64,000 bases of DNA from contig NZ_CANLTQ010000002.1 of NCBI RefSeq assembly GCF_947494025.1, forward strand, positions 434,001 to 498,000, in the 5' to 3' direction. Shown here piece by piece: positions 38,205 through 47,818 of this stretch. The stretch is from an uncultured Jannaschia sp. (GTDB lineage: Bacteria > Pseudomonadota > Alphaproteobacteria > Rhodobacterales > Rhodobacteraceae). Made by a program: the position numbers and the translations under genes. Below the pieces are notes generated by a model, which was not told the origin of the DNA, made no database searches, and was given only the letters and a program-made list of their open reading frames with translations. Position 1 is the first letter of the stretch, and every line of letters starts with the position of its first letter.

Positions 38205-38990
38205 TCAATGGCCGAGGATCTGGCTCAGGAACAGCCTGGTCCGCTCGTTCCGGGGGGATTTGAAGAATGCCTCCGGCTCGTTTTGCTCCACGATCTGCCC
38301 GTCATCCATGAAGATCACGCGGTTCGCCACCTGCCGTGCGAAGCCCATCTCATGCGTGACGCAGAGCATCGTCATCCCCTCCTCGGCAAGCTGGATCATG
38401 GTGTCCAGCACCTCCTTGATCATCTCGGGATCGAGCGCGGAGGTCGGCTCGTCGAAGAGCATGATGCGCGGCCGCATGCAGAGACTGCGGGCGATGGCCA
38501 CCCGCTGCTGCTGCCCGCCGGAGAGCTGACCGGGATACTTGTTCGCCTGGTCCGGGATCTTCACTTTCTCGAGGAAATACATCGCCGTCTTCTCGGCCTC
38601 GCGCTTCGGGATCTTGCGGACCCAGATCGGCGCGAGCGTGCAGTTCTCGAGGATGGTCAGGTGCGGGAAGAGGTTGAAGTGCTGGAAGCACATTCCGACC
38701 TCGGACCGGATCTTGTCGATGTTCTTGAGGTCCGACGAGAGTGGCGTGCCGTCCACGACGATCGAGCCCCGCTGATGCTCCTCCAAGGCGTTGATGCAGC
38801 GGATCAGCGTCGACTTGCCGGAACCGGACGGGCCGCAGATCACGATCCGCTCCCCCCGGTGAACGGTCAGGTCGATATCGCGCAGGACATGGAACGTGCC
38901 GTACCACTTGTTCATGTTGCGGATCTCGATGGCGACCTCGTCGGAGATCTCCATCTGCGGCGTTGCCGTGTCCGTATCGGTCATGGCCAT
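38205..38990 (-). CDS. aapP: general amino-acid ABC transporter ATP-binding protein
   Basis: 261 residues. Walker A is GPSGSGKST (53-61), the signature is LSGGQQQR (about 155-162), Walker B is IMLFDEP and the switch His is in VTHEMGF. It belongs to the polar amino-acid uptake (PAAT) group and energises AapQ-AapM. GGAGG lies 5 nt before the chosen ATG (MAMTD); the second ATG, two codons on, is also possible. It is the last gene of aapJQMP. Confidence 0.94.
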   Translation of the reverse strand: MAMTDTDTATPQMEISDEVAIEIRNMNKWYGTFHVLRDIDLTVHRGERIVICGPSGSGKSTLIRCINALEEHQRGSIVVDGTPLSSDLKNIDKIRSEVGMCFQHFNLFPHLTILENCTLAPIWVRKIPKREAEKTAMYFLEKVKIPDQANKYPGQLSGGQQQRVAIARSLCMRPRIMLFDEPTSALDPEMIKEVLDTMIQLAEEGMTMLCVTHEMGFARQVANRVIFMDDGQIVEQNEPEAFFKSPRNERTRLFLSQILGH

Positions 38991-39000
38991 ATGACCCTCC

Positions 39001-40299
39001 CTAGCGATGATCGGTTTGCAGCTGGCGCTCGAGCCACTGCGAATATTGCGAGATGCCGTAGCAGACGACGAAGAACATGAGGCAGGCCGCGGCCCAAAGC
39101 TCCCAGTAGATGCCGGCCCACGCGGTCGAGGCGAGGATCGGGCCACGGATCATGCCGACGAGGTCGAACATCGAGATCACCGAGACGAGCGTCGTGTCCT
39201 TGAACAGCCCGACCGCCACGTTGACGATGCCGGGGATCGAGATTTTGAGCGCCTGTGGCAGAATGATGAGACGCATGGCCTGCGCGTAGTCGAGGCCCAG
39301 ACTGTCGGCGGCCTCGTATTGCCCTTTCGGCAGCGCGGCGAGCCCGCCCCGGATCACCTCGGCGATATAGGCGGAGGCGAAGAGCGTGATCATGATGATG
39401 ACGCGGAGGATGAGGTCGAAGTTGGCGTCCGGCGGAAGGAAGAAGGCCAGAACCACGTTCGCCACGAACAACAGCGTGATCAGCGGCACGCCCCGGACGA
39501 ACTCGATGAAAACGACGCAGAAGCCCTTCACGACCGGCAGGCTCGACTGCCGCCCGAGCGCGAGCAGGATCCCGATGGGCAACGATAGCGAGACGCAGAC
39601 GATGCCGAGCACGAGGTTCAGCATGAAGCCCCCCATCGCACGGCTCACCACCGCTTCGAGCCGGAGGAAGCGGGAGAACTCGCCCGCGAGCAGTCCCCCG
39701 ATCCACCAGACCGCGAGCGCGGTGACGACCCCGGCGGCAAGCCCGAGGACGAAGCCGCGTCGTTCGGTGAACGAAAAGGCGAGGTAGCCCGCGACGACGC
39801 CGAGAGCGGCGAAGAGCGGCGTGAGGATCGTGCCGCCCCAGATGAGCCAATAGGCGAGAAACGGATAGATTGCGGTCACAATCAATGTCCAGCGTGGCAG
39901 GAACATGACGAAGAGCGCGGGTGGCACGGCCACGAAAAGCAGGAAGAACGCGAGAACGGGACGCCAGCGCAGGTAGTCCGGATACTGGAACCCGAACAGG
40001 AGCTGCGGCCACCGTTCGCGGAGCACGGCAAAACAGCCGCCGCCGTTGCCTTGCAGGATCTCGCGACATTCCGCGAGGGAACTGCCCTGCCACGTCCCGT
40101 TGACGATCCAGGGAACGACACCCGAAAGCAGAACCCAGATCAGGTAAAGGGCGACGAGCGTCAGAATCGCATTGAACCAGGTCGCGAACAGGTTTTCCCG
40201 CATCCACCGGATCGCACCGGCCTCCTTGGCCGGCGGGGGCGCGGGCGGAATGACGCTTTCACGGACAAAGGCGACGGACTCGGCGTGGGTGTCGCTCAT
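39001..40299 (-). CDS. aapM: general amino-acid ABC transporter permease AapM
   Basis: 432 residues. It is longer than most PAAT permeases, as is typical for AapM, because of extra N-terminal helices. The permease core holds [30 protein letters not shown] and the ABC-contacting EAA loop [22 protein letters not shown]. It forms the inner-membrane channel with AapQ. It starts 1 nt after the aapQ stop in transcription order. Confidence 0.94.
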   Translation of the reverse strand: MSDTHAESVAFVRESVIPPAPPPAKEAGAIRWMRENLFATWFNAILTLVALYLIWVLLSGVVPWIVNGTWQGSSLAECREILQGNGGGCFAVLRERWPQLLFGFQYPDYLRWRPVLAFFLLFVAVPPALFVMFLPRWTLIVTAIYPFLAYWLIWGGTILTPLFAALGVVAGYLAFSFTERRGFVLGLAAGVVTALAVWWIGGLLAGEFSRFLRLEAVVSRAMGGFMLNLVLGIVCVSLSLPIGILLALGRQSSLPVVKGFCVVFIEFVRGVPLITLLFVANVVLAFFLPPDANFDLILRVIIMITLFASAYIAEVIRGGLAALPKGQYEAADSLGLDYAQAMRLIILPQALKISIPGIVNVAVGLFKDTTLVSVISMFDLVGMIRGPILASTAWAGIYWELWAAACLMFFVVCYGISQYSQWLERQLQTDHR

Positions 40300-40300
40300 C

Positions 40301-41587
40301 TCAGCGCTCCTTCAGGGCGACGGACGCGTTGTATGCGTTCATGACGGCGGAGATGACGAGGCTGAAGACAAGGTAGAAGGCCATCAGCAGCAGGACGCAT
40401 TCCAGCGCCCGGCCGGTCTGGTTCAGCGTGATGCCGCCCAGCGTGCCGGTCAGGTCCATGTAGCCGACAGCGATCGCCAGCGACGTGTTCTTGGTGATGT
40501 TCAGGTATTGCGAGATCAGAGGCGGGATGATGATCCGGAGCGCCTGCGGCAGGACGACGAGGGACATGACGCGGCCGGGCCTGAGGCCGAGGGCGGCGGC
40601 CGCCTCCGTCTGCCCGCGGCTGATGGCGAGAATGCCCGCGCGAACGTTCTCGGCGATGAAAGCGCCGGTATAGATCGATAGGGCGAACCAGAGGGCGATG
40701 AGCGAGTTCCGGGCCAAGATGCCGCCCTGGAAGTTGAACCCCCGCAACTCGGGCACCTCCCACCTGAGACCGAGGATCAGCAGCGTGAGGATGATGGGCA
40801 CGAACCAGAGCCCGAGGTTGGTCCAGAACGTCGAGGGCCGCCGTCCGGTCGCGTTCTGCCGTTTCGTCGCCCAGGCATTCACGCCCCGTACCGCAAGGAA
40901 CGAAGCGGCGAAGACGGCCAGAACGATCAGCCAGTTCGCAATGCTGGCCACCTCCTGGGCGACCGGGGCGCCGCCATCGGCCGGAACATCGTCGGGCACC
41001 GCGCCGATGCCGTTCGTAAAGTAGGGACGCGGCAGGTAGAAGCCGCGGTTCGTCAGCGCCGCTACCCCGAGGATCGGCGACGCCTCCGGATCGTCCCCGC
41101 GAAAGGCGCTCGGTTGGGGAAGCACGTTCGCCGAGATCGTGAAGATGATCAGGATCCAGATCAGGACGGGGATGTTGCGGAACATCTCTACGTAGAGCGC
41201 CATCAGCTTCCCGACGATCCAGTTGTTCGACAGGCGCAGCACGCCGGCGAAGACGCCGAAGACGGTAGCGGTTACACAGGCAAGAAACGCCACGATCAAC
41301 GTGTTGATGGCGCCGATGAAGCTGGCGCGCAGATGCGACGACTGGCTGGTATAGGGAATCGGTTGCTGATTGATGTCGTAGCCGGCCGGATCGGCGAGGA
41401 AGCCGAAATCGATGCCCGCCTGTTGCAGCACCGGGTTGCGGATTGCGTTGCTCGCAAGCCAGCCGAAAAACACGAACAGGGCGATCAGCGCGATGGCCTG
41501 GAACGTATAGGACCTGTAGCGCTTGTCGCGAACGAGAAGGCTCAGCCTGAATCCGTCCGCATGCGGCGGATCACTCAGTGTCGTCAT
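40301..41587 (-). CDS. aapQ: general amino-acid ABC transporter permease AapQ
   Basis: 428 residues with multiple membrane helices. The core has FLACVTATVFGVFAGVL, YVEMFRNIPVLIWILI and the EAA loop AAALGLRPGRVMSLVVLPQALR. The N-terminal helix is followed by a long periplasmic segment, as in other AapQ proteins. It is separated from aapJ by 144 bp containing a stable hairpin, and abuts aapM. Confidence 0.94.
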   Translation of the reverse strand: MTTLSDPPHADGFRLSLLVRDKRYRSYTFQAIALIALFVFFGWLASNAIRNPVLQQAGIDFGFLADPAGYDINQQPIPYTSQSSHLRASFIGAINTLIVAFLACVTATVFGVFAGVLRLSNNWIVGKLMALYVEMFRNIPVLIWILIIFTISANVLPQPSAFRGDDPEASPILGVAALTNRGFYLPRPYFTNGIGAVPDDVPADGGAPVAQEVASIANWLIVLAVFAASFLAVRGVNAWATKRQNATGRRPSTFWTNLGLWFVPIILTLLILGLRWEVPELRGFNFQGGILARNSLIALWFALSIYTGAFIAENVRAGILAISRGQTEAAAALGLRPGRVMSLVVLPQALRIIIPPLISQYLNITKNTSLAIAVGYMDLTGTLGGITLNQTGRALECVLLLMAFYLVFSLVISAVMNAYNASVALKER

Positions 41588-41694
41588 GTTCGTTCCCCGT
41601 GTTCCGCCGGCTTATCGGACGGGGCGCATTTCGGCCTTCTCGTCCGTCGGGCCGCGATGGACCCGATCATGCCAGTGGCAGATTGTTCTGGCAA

Positions 41695-41720
41695 AGGGGG
41701 CACGGCCATCCGCGCCCCCT
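41695..41720 (-). terminator. hairpin between aapJ and aapQ
   Basis: GGGGGC (41696-41701) pairs with GCCCCC (41714-41719), plus a flanking A-T pair, and is followed on the minus strand by TTTG. A hairpin here would let the binding-protein gene be expressed above the permeases by partial termination and by protecting the aapJ mRNA end. Confidence 0.55.
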
Positions 41721-41731
41721 CCCGTCTTGTC

Positions 41732-42751
41732 TTACCGGAACGGCGGCGCGTATTGCAGTCCGCCCTCGGTGTAGAGCGCGTTCAGACCCCGCTCCAGACC
41801 GACAGCGCTCTCCTCGCCGATATTGCGCGAAAAGATCTCGCCGTAGTTGCCGACCGCCGCGATCGCGTTTTCGGCCCAGCTGCTCTCGAGCCCGATCATC
41901 GCACCGAGCTCGCCCTCGGTGCCGAGTAGCCGGTTCACCTCGGGATTGTCGCCGGCCTCGGTCGCCATCTCTGCCACGTTGTCCTGGGTGACGCCGTATT
42001 GCTCGGCCGCGACGAGCGCGAAGTAGGTCCACCGGACGATGTCGCCCCACTCGCTGTCGCCGTGGCGCACAAGCGGTCCGAGCGGCTCCTTCGAGATCAC
42101 TTCGGGCAGGAGCTTGTAATCGTCAGGCGACGGATAGGTCACGCGCACGGAGGCCAGCGCCGAGCGGTCGGTCGTGTAGACGTCGCAAGCACCGGCGAGG
42201 AACTGGGTCCGCGCTTCCGCCTCGTTCTCGATCGGGACCGGCTCATAGGACATGTTGTTGACGCGGAAGTAGTCCGCGAGGTTCAACTCGGTCGTGGTGC
42301 CGGTCTGGATGCAGATCGTGGCGCCGTCGAGTTCCTCGGCCGAGGACACGCCGAGCGCCGTCGGCACGATGAAGCCCTGGCCGTCGTAGTAGTTGATGGC
42401 GACGAAATCGAACTTCAGGTCGGTGTCGCGCGAAAAGGTCCAAGTCGTGTTCCGGGCCAGCAGGTCCACCTCGCCCGAGGCGAGCGCGGTGAAGCGGGTC
42501 TTGCCGGTCGTGGAAATGAAATTGACCGCGTTCGGATCGCCCAGCACGGCGGCGGCGACGGCCCGGCAGATCGCGACGTCGAAGCCCTGCCATTCGCCGT
42601 TCGCGTCCGGTGCGGCGAAGCCCGGAACGCCGGTATTGACGCCACAGTTCAACGACCCGCGGTCCTGTACGTCGTCGAGCGTCGCGGCGGACGCCCCGGC
42701 GGCGGCGAAGCCGGCGGCGGCCACGGTGCCGAGTAGGACGGATTTCTTCAT
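41732..42751 (-). CDS. aapJ: general amino-acid ABC transporter substrate-binding protein
   Basis: 339 residues with a Sec signal peptide (MKKSVLLGTVAAAGFAAAGA, cleavage near residue 22). The mature protein is a type II periplasmic binding protein with GVNTGVPGFAAPDANGEWQGFDVAICRAVA-type features: the GFDV and CRA segments, the TTWTFSRD motif, and QTGTTTELNLADYF. It captures a broad range of L-amino acids in the periplasm for AapQMP. Its 217-bp upstream gap has an inverted repeat GTGAGG/CCTCAC (42834-42856) and no gene. Confidence 0.95.
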   Translation of the reverse strand: MKKSVLLGTVAAAGFAAAGASAATLDDVQDRGSLNCGVNTGVPGFAAPDANGEWQGFDVAICRAVAAAVLGDPNAVNFISTTGKTRFTALASGEVDLLARNTTWTFSRDTDLKFDFVAINYYDGQGFIVPTALGVSSAEELDGATICIQTGTTTELNLADYFRVNNMSYEPVPIENEAEARTQFLAGACDVYTTDRSALASVRVTYPSPDDYKLLPEVISKEPLGPLVRHGDSEWGDIVRWTYFALVAAEQYGVTQDNVAEMATEAGDNPEVNRLLGTEGELGAMIGLESSWAENAIAAVGNYGEIFSRNIGEESAVGLERGLNALYTEGGLQYAPPFR

Positions 42752-42968
42752 GAATGTACCTCTTCCTGTTCAACCGTCCGCGCTCGCGGACGGGGCCGCA
42801 CCCTTGGTGATATTCGGGTCGGCCCGTTTTCACGTGAGGATGCTTGATCCCCTCACTAACGGGAAAAAGGCCAGATGGGACCCGGAAGGTCAAGGGAGAT
42901 ACACAGGGCCATATCGCCGGACGCTGCGGAACTGTCTATTTTCGCGCTGTTACGACGCGCGCGTCGCG

Positions 42969-43679
42969 TCAGACGTCGTTCAGGAGTCCGAGATAGACCG
43001 CCGCCTGCAGAAACGCGGCCCGCCGGGCGGCAATGCGTTCGGCCTCTTCGGCGTCGAGGCCCCATTGTTCCGCCTGCCAATCCTCGTCGATCCGCGACGC
43101 CGCCCAGAGCCCTTCGACGTCCTGCCTGTCCATCGCCGCCAGACCGATCACGAGACTGCCGGACAGGGACACGAATTCCGACAACGCCGTGAGCTCCCAG
43201 TCCGAGAGCGCCGCGACCCGCCGCCGCAGCGCGTCGAGCGTGGCGTCCGGCTGTGACACGGGGACGACGCCTTCGGTCAGGACGAGGCGGGCTCCGAATT
43301 CAGTGGCGGCCCAGGCGAGGAGCGGGTCCCATGCCGCCGCTTGGCGGGCGGTCAGGCTGCCGGGGCCGGGCGCACGGTAGCAAAGAAGATCCGAGCCGCC
43401 ATACTCCGACAGTCCGGTGACGACCTCGGCCCGCTGCGGGACGACCTTGTCGAGCGTGGCGTTGGCCGCGCGGGTCAGCGGCATGGACAGCGGGTCGATC
43501 CGCTCCTTCTGTGCGCGCCATTCGCTCGCGATTCCCTCGGCGAGCGCTGCGGAGGGGACGACGAGTTCGGTCTTCAACGGTGTGCGGACGGACCGGCCAT
43601 CGAGGCGCACGGCGTGGCCCCGCGGGACCGCTTCCACCGTCGCGTCCGTCCAGAACCGTTTGGGGGACCATTCGCTCAT
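42969..43679 (-). CDS. ATP12-family F1-ATPase assembly chaperone
   Basis: 236 residues. The ATP12 pattern includes KRFWTDATVE, LDGRSVRTPLKTELVVPS, AEGIASEWRAQKERIDPLSMPLTRAANATLD and the central YRAPGPGSLTARQAAAWDPLLAW. In mitochondria the homologue helps assemble the F1 alpha subunit; the bacterial role is presumed similar and the protein is cytoplasmic. The ATG overlaps the stop of the HAD phosphatase gene (ATGA), the last joint in a five-gene minus-strand block. Confidence 0.9.
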   Translation of the reverse strand: MSEWSPKRFWTDATVEAVPRGHAVRLDGRSVRTPLKTELVVPSAALAEGIASEWRAQKERIDPLSMPLTRAANATLDKVVPQRAEVVTGLSEYGGSDLLCYRAPGPGSLTARQAAAWDPLLAWAATEFGARLVLTEGVVPVSQPDATLDALRRRVAALSDWELTALSEFVSLSGSLVIGLAAMDRQDVEGLWAASRIDEDWQAEQWGLDAEEAERIAARRAAFLQAAVYLGLLNDV

Positions 43680-44338
43680 GCCAGACGCGCCTCGATCGCC
43701 GCCGTCAGCGTCGCGAAGTCGCCGGCGACCGGGTCCGCGCCTGCCGCTCCGAGGGCGTCGGCGTCGTGGTAGCCCCAGGCCACGCCGATCATCCGCACAC
43801 CCGCGGCGCCTGCCATCGCGGCGTCGAACGTCGTGTCGCCGATCATCAGCGCGCGGTCGGGCGCGGTTGCCGTCTCCATCAGGGCCTGCTCGATCATCGC
43901 GGGATGCGGCTTCGACGGGTGGTCGTCGGCGCATTGCAGCGTCGCGAACAGATCGCCCCAGCCCTTCGCCGCGATCAGCCGGTCGAGTCCGCGCCGCGAC
44001 TTGCCCGTGGCAATGCCGAGCGTCAGGCCGAGGCCGCGGAGCCGTTCCAGACCTTCGACAACGCCGGGATAAAGCACCGTCTCGCCGTATTCCTCCGCCG
44101 TGGGTGCGTAGGCCGTACGGTAGCCCGCGACGATCTCCGCGCGCGTCGCCTCGTCGAGCTCGGGGGTCAGCCGCGCCACGAGGATCGGCAGGGACAAGCC
44201 CACGCCCCCCAGGATGTCGCGGCGGCCGGGGGCGGGACGGTCGACTGTCGCGAAGGCCCGCTCCATCGTCGTGACGATCACCGCCTGGCTGTCGACCAGC
44301 GTGCCGTCGACGTCGAAGATGACGAGCCCCTCAGGCAA
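43676..44338 (-). CDS. HAD-superfamily phosphatase (phosphoglycolate phosphatase-like)
   Basis: 220 residues. HAD motif I is FDVDGTLVDS (8-17), motif II lies in GIATGKSRRG, and motifs III/IV are KPHPAM and MIGDTTFDAAMA. The cap is a helical C1 domain. Substrates may be phosphoglycolate or other small phosphate esters; sequence alone does not tell. It overlaps rluC upstream by 8 nt and the ATP12 gene downstream by 4 nt. Confidence 0.88.
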   Translation of the reverse strand: MPEGLVIFDVDGTLVDSQAVIVTTMERAFATVDRPAPGRRDILGGVGLSLPILVARLTPELDEATRAEIVAGYRTAYAPTAEEYGETVLYPGVVEGLERLRGLGLTLGIATGKSRRGLDRLIAAKGWGDLFATLQCADDHPSKPHPAMIEQALMETATAPDRALMIGDTTFDAAMAGAAGVRMIGVAWGYHDADALGAAGADPVAGDFATLTAAIEARLA

Positions 44339-45374
44339 GGTCGTCCTCCGCGAAGGGATCGACGGGCACGTCCGCCGCCGACCAGCCCAGCATGTCCCAG
44401 GTCCGCTGCATGTGCTCGGGCAGCGGTGCGGTCAGGTGCAGGCGCGCGCCGGTCATCGGGTGGGTCAACGTCAGGGAGCGCGCATGGAGGTGCAGCTTGC
44501 GGCTGATCTCGCCGCCGAAGGACGCGCCCCAGCCGTCGCCCATGTTTTCCTGCCCGGAGCCGCCGTACTTTCCGTCGCCGGCGATCGGATGCCCCATCTC
44601 GGCCATGTGCACGCGCAACTGGTGCGTACGCCCCGTGACGGGGACGAGCGCGACCCATGCGCCGCGGGAGCCGAGGTTCTCGAGCACGGCATAGTCGCTG
44701 ACCGCGCGTTTCGCGCCGGGAATATCGTCCACCTCTTCGGGATGGACGGCCCGCATCTTCTCGCCCCCCTCTCCGCCGCCGCCGGCCTTGACGAGCCCGT
44801 AGCGGATCGTGCCCATCCGCGGCTGGGGCACGCCGGCCACGGCAGCCCAGTAGATCTTGCGGGTCTCACGGTCACGGAACGCCTCGGACAGCTGCGCGGC
44901 AGTCAGGCGATTGCGCGCCATGAGCATGATGCCCGACGTGTCCTTGTCGAGACGGTGCACGAGGCGCGGCTGCTCATCCGCGTCGAAGCGCAACGCGTCG
45001 CCCAGCCCGTCCACATGCCGCGTCTGTCCGGACCCGCCCTGCGAGGCGAGGCCCGGCGGCTTATTCAGCGCAATCAAATGGTCGTCGCGGTAGAGGACAC
45101 AGGCGCGGATCATCTCCGCGTCGGCCTGCGCCACCTTTTCGCGGCGCGGCGCGGCGGGGGCGCGGTCCTCCGGCAAGGGCGGCACGCGGACCGCCTGCCC
45201 TTCGGCCACACGGGTATTCGCCTTCACCCGGCTGCCGTCGACACGAAGATCACCCTTGCGGCACATCTTCTCGACCTGCCCCTGCGTCACGTTCGGGAAG
45301 CGCCGGCGGAGCCAGCGGTCGAGACGCTGAGCCCCCTCGCCCGTCTCGACGGTTATCGTCTGCACCCCGCTCAC
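44331..45374 (-). CDS. rluC: RluA-family 23S rRNA pseudouridine synthase (RluC type)
   Basis: 347 residues. An S4 RNA-binding domain occupies about 15-75 (QRLDRWLRRRFPNVTQGQVEKM). The RluA catalytic domain follows, with the nucleophilic Asp in HRLDKDTSG near residue 143 and the late RTHQLRVHMAEMGHPIAGD motif. RluC modifies 23S rRNA positions 955, 2504 and 2580 in E. coli; the exact sites here are inferred. The start overlaps the crcB stop by 4 nt. Confidence 0.9.
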   Translation of the reverse strand: MSGVQTITVETGEGAQRLDRWLRRRFPNVTQGQVEKMCRKGDLRVDGSRVKANTRVAEGQAVRVPPLPEDRAPAAPRREKVAQADAEMIRACVLYRDDHLIALNKPPGLASQGGSGQTRHVDGLGDALRFDADEQPRLVHRLDKDTSGIMLMARNRLTAAQLSEAFRDRETRKIYWAAVAGVPQPRMGTIRYGLVKAGGGGEGGEKMRAVHPEEVDDIPGAKRAVSDYAVLENLGSRGAWVALVPVTGRTHQLRVHMAEMGHPIAGDGKYGGSGQENMGDGWGASFGGEISRKLHLHARSLTLTHPMTGARLHLTAPLPEHMQRTWDMLGWSAADVPVDPFAEDDLA

Positions 45375-45736
45375 GGAACCGCCCGGGCAATGGCGAGCGC
45401 GACGGCAAGCGCGAGCAGACTGAGACCCACCGACAGGACGACGTAAACCAGCGCCGCGCCGCTCTGGCCGCGCTCGATCAGGGTCAGCGTTTCCAGGGAG
45501 AAGGCCGAAAAGGTCGTGAAACCGCCGAGCACGCCGGTCAGAATGAAAGGCTGCAAGTCCGGCAGGCCCGCCCGTCCGAGCAGGACTGCGCCCAGCCCCA
45601 TGGCAAAGCTGCCGGTGACGTTGATCGTCAGGACCGCGACGGGAAAGCCGTCGCGCAGGAGCGCTGTGCCGACGAGGTAGCGCAGCGACGCGCCGAGCGC
45701 GCCGCCGAGCGCGACGGAGATCAGGGGAAAGGTCAT
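45371..45736 (-). CDS. crcB: CrcB/Fluc fluoride channel
   Basis: 121 residues with four helices. GGALGASLRYL, the polar INVTGSFAMG stretch in helix 2, and GVLGGFTTFSAFSLE (the Phe-box and Thr-Phe-Ser segment lining the fluoride pore) are all intact. A dual-topology dimer exports fluoride through the inner membrane. It is 31 nt downstream of rarA. No fluoride riboswitch is apparent in that gap. Confidence 0.95.
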   Translation of the reverse strand: MTFPLISVALGGALGASLRYLVGTALLRDGFPVAVLTINVTGSFAMGLGAVLLGRAGLPDLQPFILTGVLGGFTTFSAFSLETLTLIERGQSGAALVYVVLSVGLSLLALAVALAIARAVP

Positions 45737-45767
45737 GGGCGCCCTGTCGATCCTGCGCGGCCCGGTG

Positions 45768-47093
45768 TCAACCGTCGCCCCGGACGCGACGCTTCTCGCG
45801 CTGCTCCACGAACCAGTCGAGCCGGCGGCCCAGCTCCCGCTCGAAGCCGCGGTCAACGGGGACGTAGTAGACCGGCCGCTTCATGTCGTCGGGGAAGTAG
45901 TTCTGTCCGGAGAATGCGTCGACCTCGTCGTGGTCGTAGGCGTAGCCCGCGCCGTAGCCCTGCTCCTTCATGAGCTTCGTCGGCGCATTGCGAATGTGCT
46001 TGGGCGGCGGCTCCGATCCGGTCCTGGCCGCGCCGGCGACGGCGGCCTTGTACGCGGCGTAGGCGGCGTTCGATTTCGGCGCGAGCGCGAGGTATATGAC
46101 CGCGTTGGCGATCGCGAGTTCGCCCTCCGGGGAGCCCAGTCGCTCGTAGGTCTCCCAGGCTTGAAGGCAGATTCCCTGCGCCTGCGGATCGGCAAGGCCG
46201 ATATCCTCCACCGCCATCCGCGTGACCCTGCGGGCAAGATAGCGTGGGTCCTCGCCCCCCGCGAGCATCCGCGCGAGCCAGTAGACCGCGGCGTCCGGGT
46301 CGCTGCCGCGCACCGATTTGTGGAGTGCGGAGATCAGATTGTAATGCGCGTCACCGGATTTGTCGTATTGCGCCGCACGGCGCTGCAGGCGGCGGGACAG
46401 CGTGTCGCGGTCGACCGGACCCTTGGCGCCCCATGCGGCGATCTGCTCGATGAGGTTCAGCAGAGCGCGACCGTCGCCGTCCGCCATCTCCTGCATCGCC
46501 TCGCGTGCCTCGCCATCGAGGGGCAGCTTGGCGCCGAGCTCCTTTTCCGCGCGCTGCGTCAGGAGTTCCATGTCGCGTAGCGTAAGGCGTTCGAGCACGA
46601 GAACCTGCGCCCGCGACATCAGCGCGGCGTTGAGCTCGAAGGAGGGGTTCTCCGTGGTCGCGCCCACGAGCGTGATCGTCCCGTCCTCCATGTGCGGCAG
46701 GAAGCTGTCCTGCTGCGCCTTGTTGAAGCGGTGGATCTCGTCGACGAAGAGGAGCGTGCCCTTGCCGTTCGCGCGCCTGTTCCGTGCCGTCTCGAACACT
46801 TTCCGCAGGTCGGCAACGCCGGTGAAGATGGCGCTGATCTGGACGAAATGCCGGCCCGTCCGGTCGGCGAGGAGGCGCGCGATGGTCGTCTTGCCGACGC
46901 CGGGCGGACCCCAGAGAACGAGGCTCGGCAGCGTCCCCTCCAGCATCGTCGTCAGAGCACCGTCGTCGCCGAGCAGGTGCCCCTGCCCGATCACCGTGTC
47001 GAGGGCTGCCGGGCGAAGCCGGTCCGCTAGCGGGACCGGCGCGTTCGGAACATCGGATGCGGGCTGTGGCGCGGTGTCGAAGAGGTCTGTCAT
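45768..47093 (-). CDS. rarA: replication-associated recombination protein A (MgsA/RarA AAA+ ATPase)
   Basis: 441 residues. The AAA+ core has Walker A GPPGVGKTT (about 62-70), Walker B LLFVDEIHRFN, sensor 1 GATTENPSFE and an SRAQ arginine-finger region. The C-terminal tetramerisation domain has YWLARMLAGGEDPRYLARR and GYAYDHDEVDAFSGQNYFPD. It acts at stalled replication forks. It heads the rarA-crcB-rluC-HAD-ATP12 block; luxI ends 54 nt upstream. Confidence 0.96.
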   Translation of the reverse strand: MTDLFDTAPQPASDVPNAPVPLADRLRPAALDTVIGQGHLLGDDGALTTMLEGTLPSLVLWGPPGVGKTTIARLLADRTGRHFVQISAIFTGVADLRKVFETARNRRANGKGTLLFVDEIHRFNKAQQDSFLPHMEDGTITLVGATTENPSFELNAALMSRAQVLVLERLTLRDMELLTQRAEKELGAKLPLDGEAREAMQEMADGDGRALLNLIEQIAAWGAKGPVDRDTLSRRLQRRAAQYDKSGDAHYNLISALHKSVRGSDPDAAVYWLARMLAGGEDPRYLARRVTRMAVEDIGLADPQAQGICLQAWETYERLGSPEGELAIANAVIYLALAPKSNAAYAAYKAAVAGAARTGSEPPPKHIRNAPTKLMKEQGYGAGYAYDHDEVDAFSGQNYFPDDMKRPVYYVPVDRGFERELGRRLDWFVEQREKRRVRGDG

Positions 47094-47147
47094 GCCCCTT
47101 CATGTAGCCCTTGGAGGGCCGCACGGGAAGCCACCGGCCGGACCGGA

Positions 47148-47735
47148 TCAGTGGACCTTGGTCGCCATCGAGATGTTGACAGCCACACTCATGGAACCGC
47201 CGATGTCGAGCACCGGCCCTGCGGGTACGCAGTCGAGCCCGACCCGCCGCGCCAGGCGCGGCGAATTCGCGGGGATCAGTCCCAGCACCGACGTCGCGCC
47301 GAGCGTGCGCCCAGCCTGAACCATCTCGGAGATGAGCTGCATCTGCACGCGAAGTCGTTTGTTTGAGGGAACCTCGTTCGCCACGAAGACACGGCTCGAT
47401 TCCCAAATTTCCGGGTTCACGGGTGCGTCGTCGAAGAGCAGGTTGGGTGGAATGGTTTCCAGCAAGCCCAGCTGCGCGTCCCGGATCATATAGGTGTAGA
47501 TGCCGCAGCGATGCGTCGTGGGTGTCAGCCGGACGCCGGCGAGGATGCGGCCGTTATCGTGTACGGCCACCCAGCGGCTGGCCGGAGTGTCGTATTGATC
47601 GAACTCCATGCCGTCGGCGGCGGGAAGATCCCACTTCGCCTGCTCGATGAAGGTCCGGTGCCGCGCGCGCAACAGGTCGGCAAAAAGCGGACCGTGGGCA
47701 TGAAGGTTGTCGAAGGACAGCGTTGTGACTTGCAT
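47148..47735 (-). CDS. luxI: LuxI-family acyl-homoserine lactone synthase
   Basis: 195 residues. Invariant LuxI positions are visible: the Arg in ARHRTFIEQAKWD (with Phe and Trp), the acidic pair in EFDQYD, and the Glu/Arg in WESSRVFV. SMSVAVNI at the C-terminus is less typical. It makes an AHL signal from SAM and an acyl-ACP or acyl-CoA; chain length cannot be read from sequence. The luxR gene lies 83 nt upstream in the same direction. Confidence 0.93.
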   Translation of the reverse strand: MQVTTLSFDNLHAHGPLFADLLRARHRTFIEQAKWDLPAADGMEFDQYDTPASRWVAVHDNGRILAGVRLTPTTHRCGIYTYMIRDAQLGLLETIPPNLLFDDAPVNPEIWESSRVFVANEVPSNKRLRVQMQLISEMVQAGRTLGATSVLGLIPANSPRLARRVGLDCVPAGPVLDIGGSMSVAVNISMATKVH

Positions 47736-47765
47736 GACAATAGCTTTCGTTGCCGGTGAGGCGGT

Positions 47766-47777
47766 TGCACCGGTTCA
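47766..47777 (-). promoter_or_regulatory. possible lux-box-like inverted repeat before luxI
   Basis: TGCACCGGTTCA is symmetric at 10 of 12 positions and lies about 31 nt before the luxI ATG, between luxR and luxI. It is shorter than a classical 20-bp lux box and rather close to the start codon. Confidence 0.3.
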
Positions 47778-47818
47778 GGGTTCTCGTGATGTGCGGTCGT
47801 CGGGTGGGCCAGACCCGC

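Noticed and set aside
45737-45767. A fluoride riboswitch before crcB
   Set aside because: The gap is only 31 nt and lacks the expected stems.
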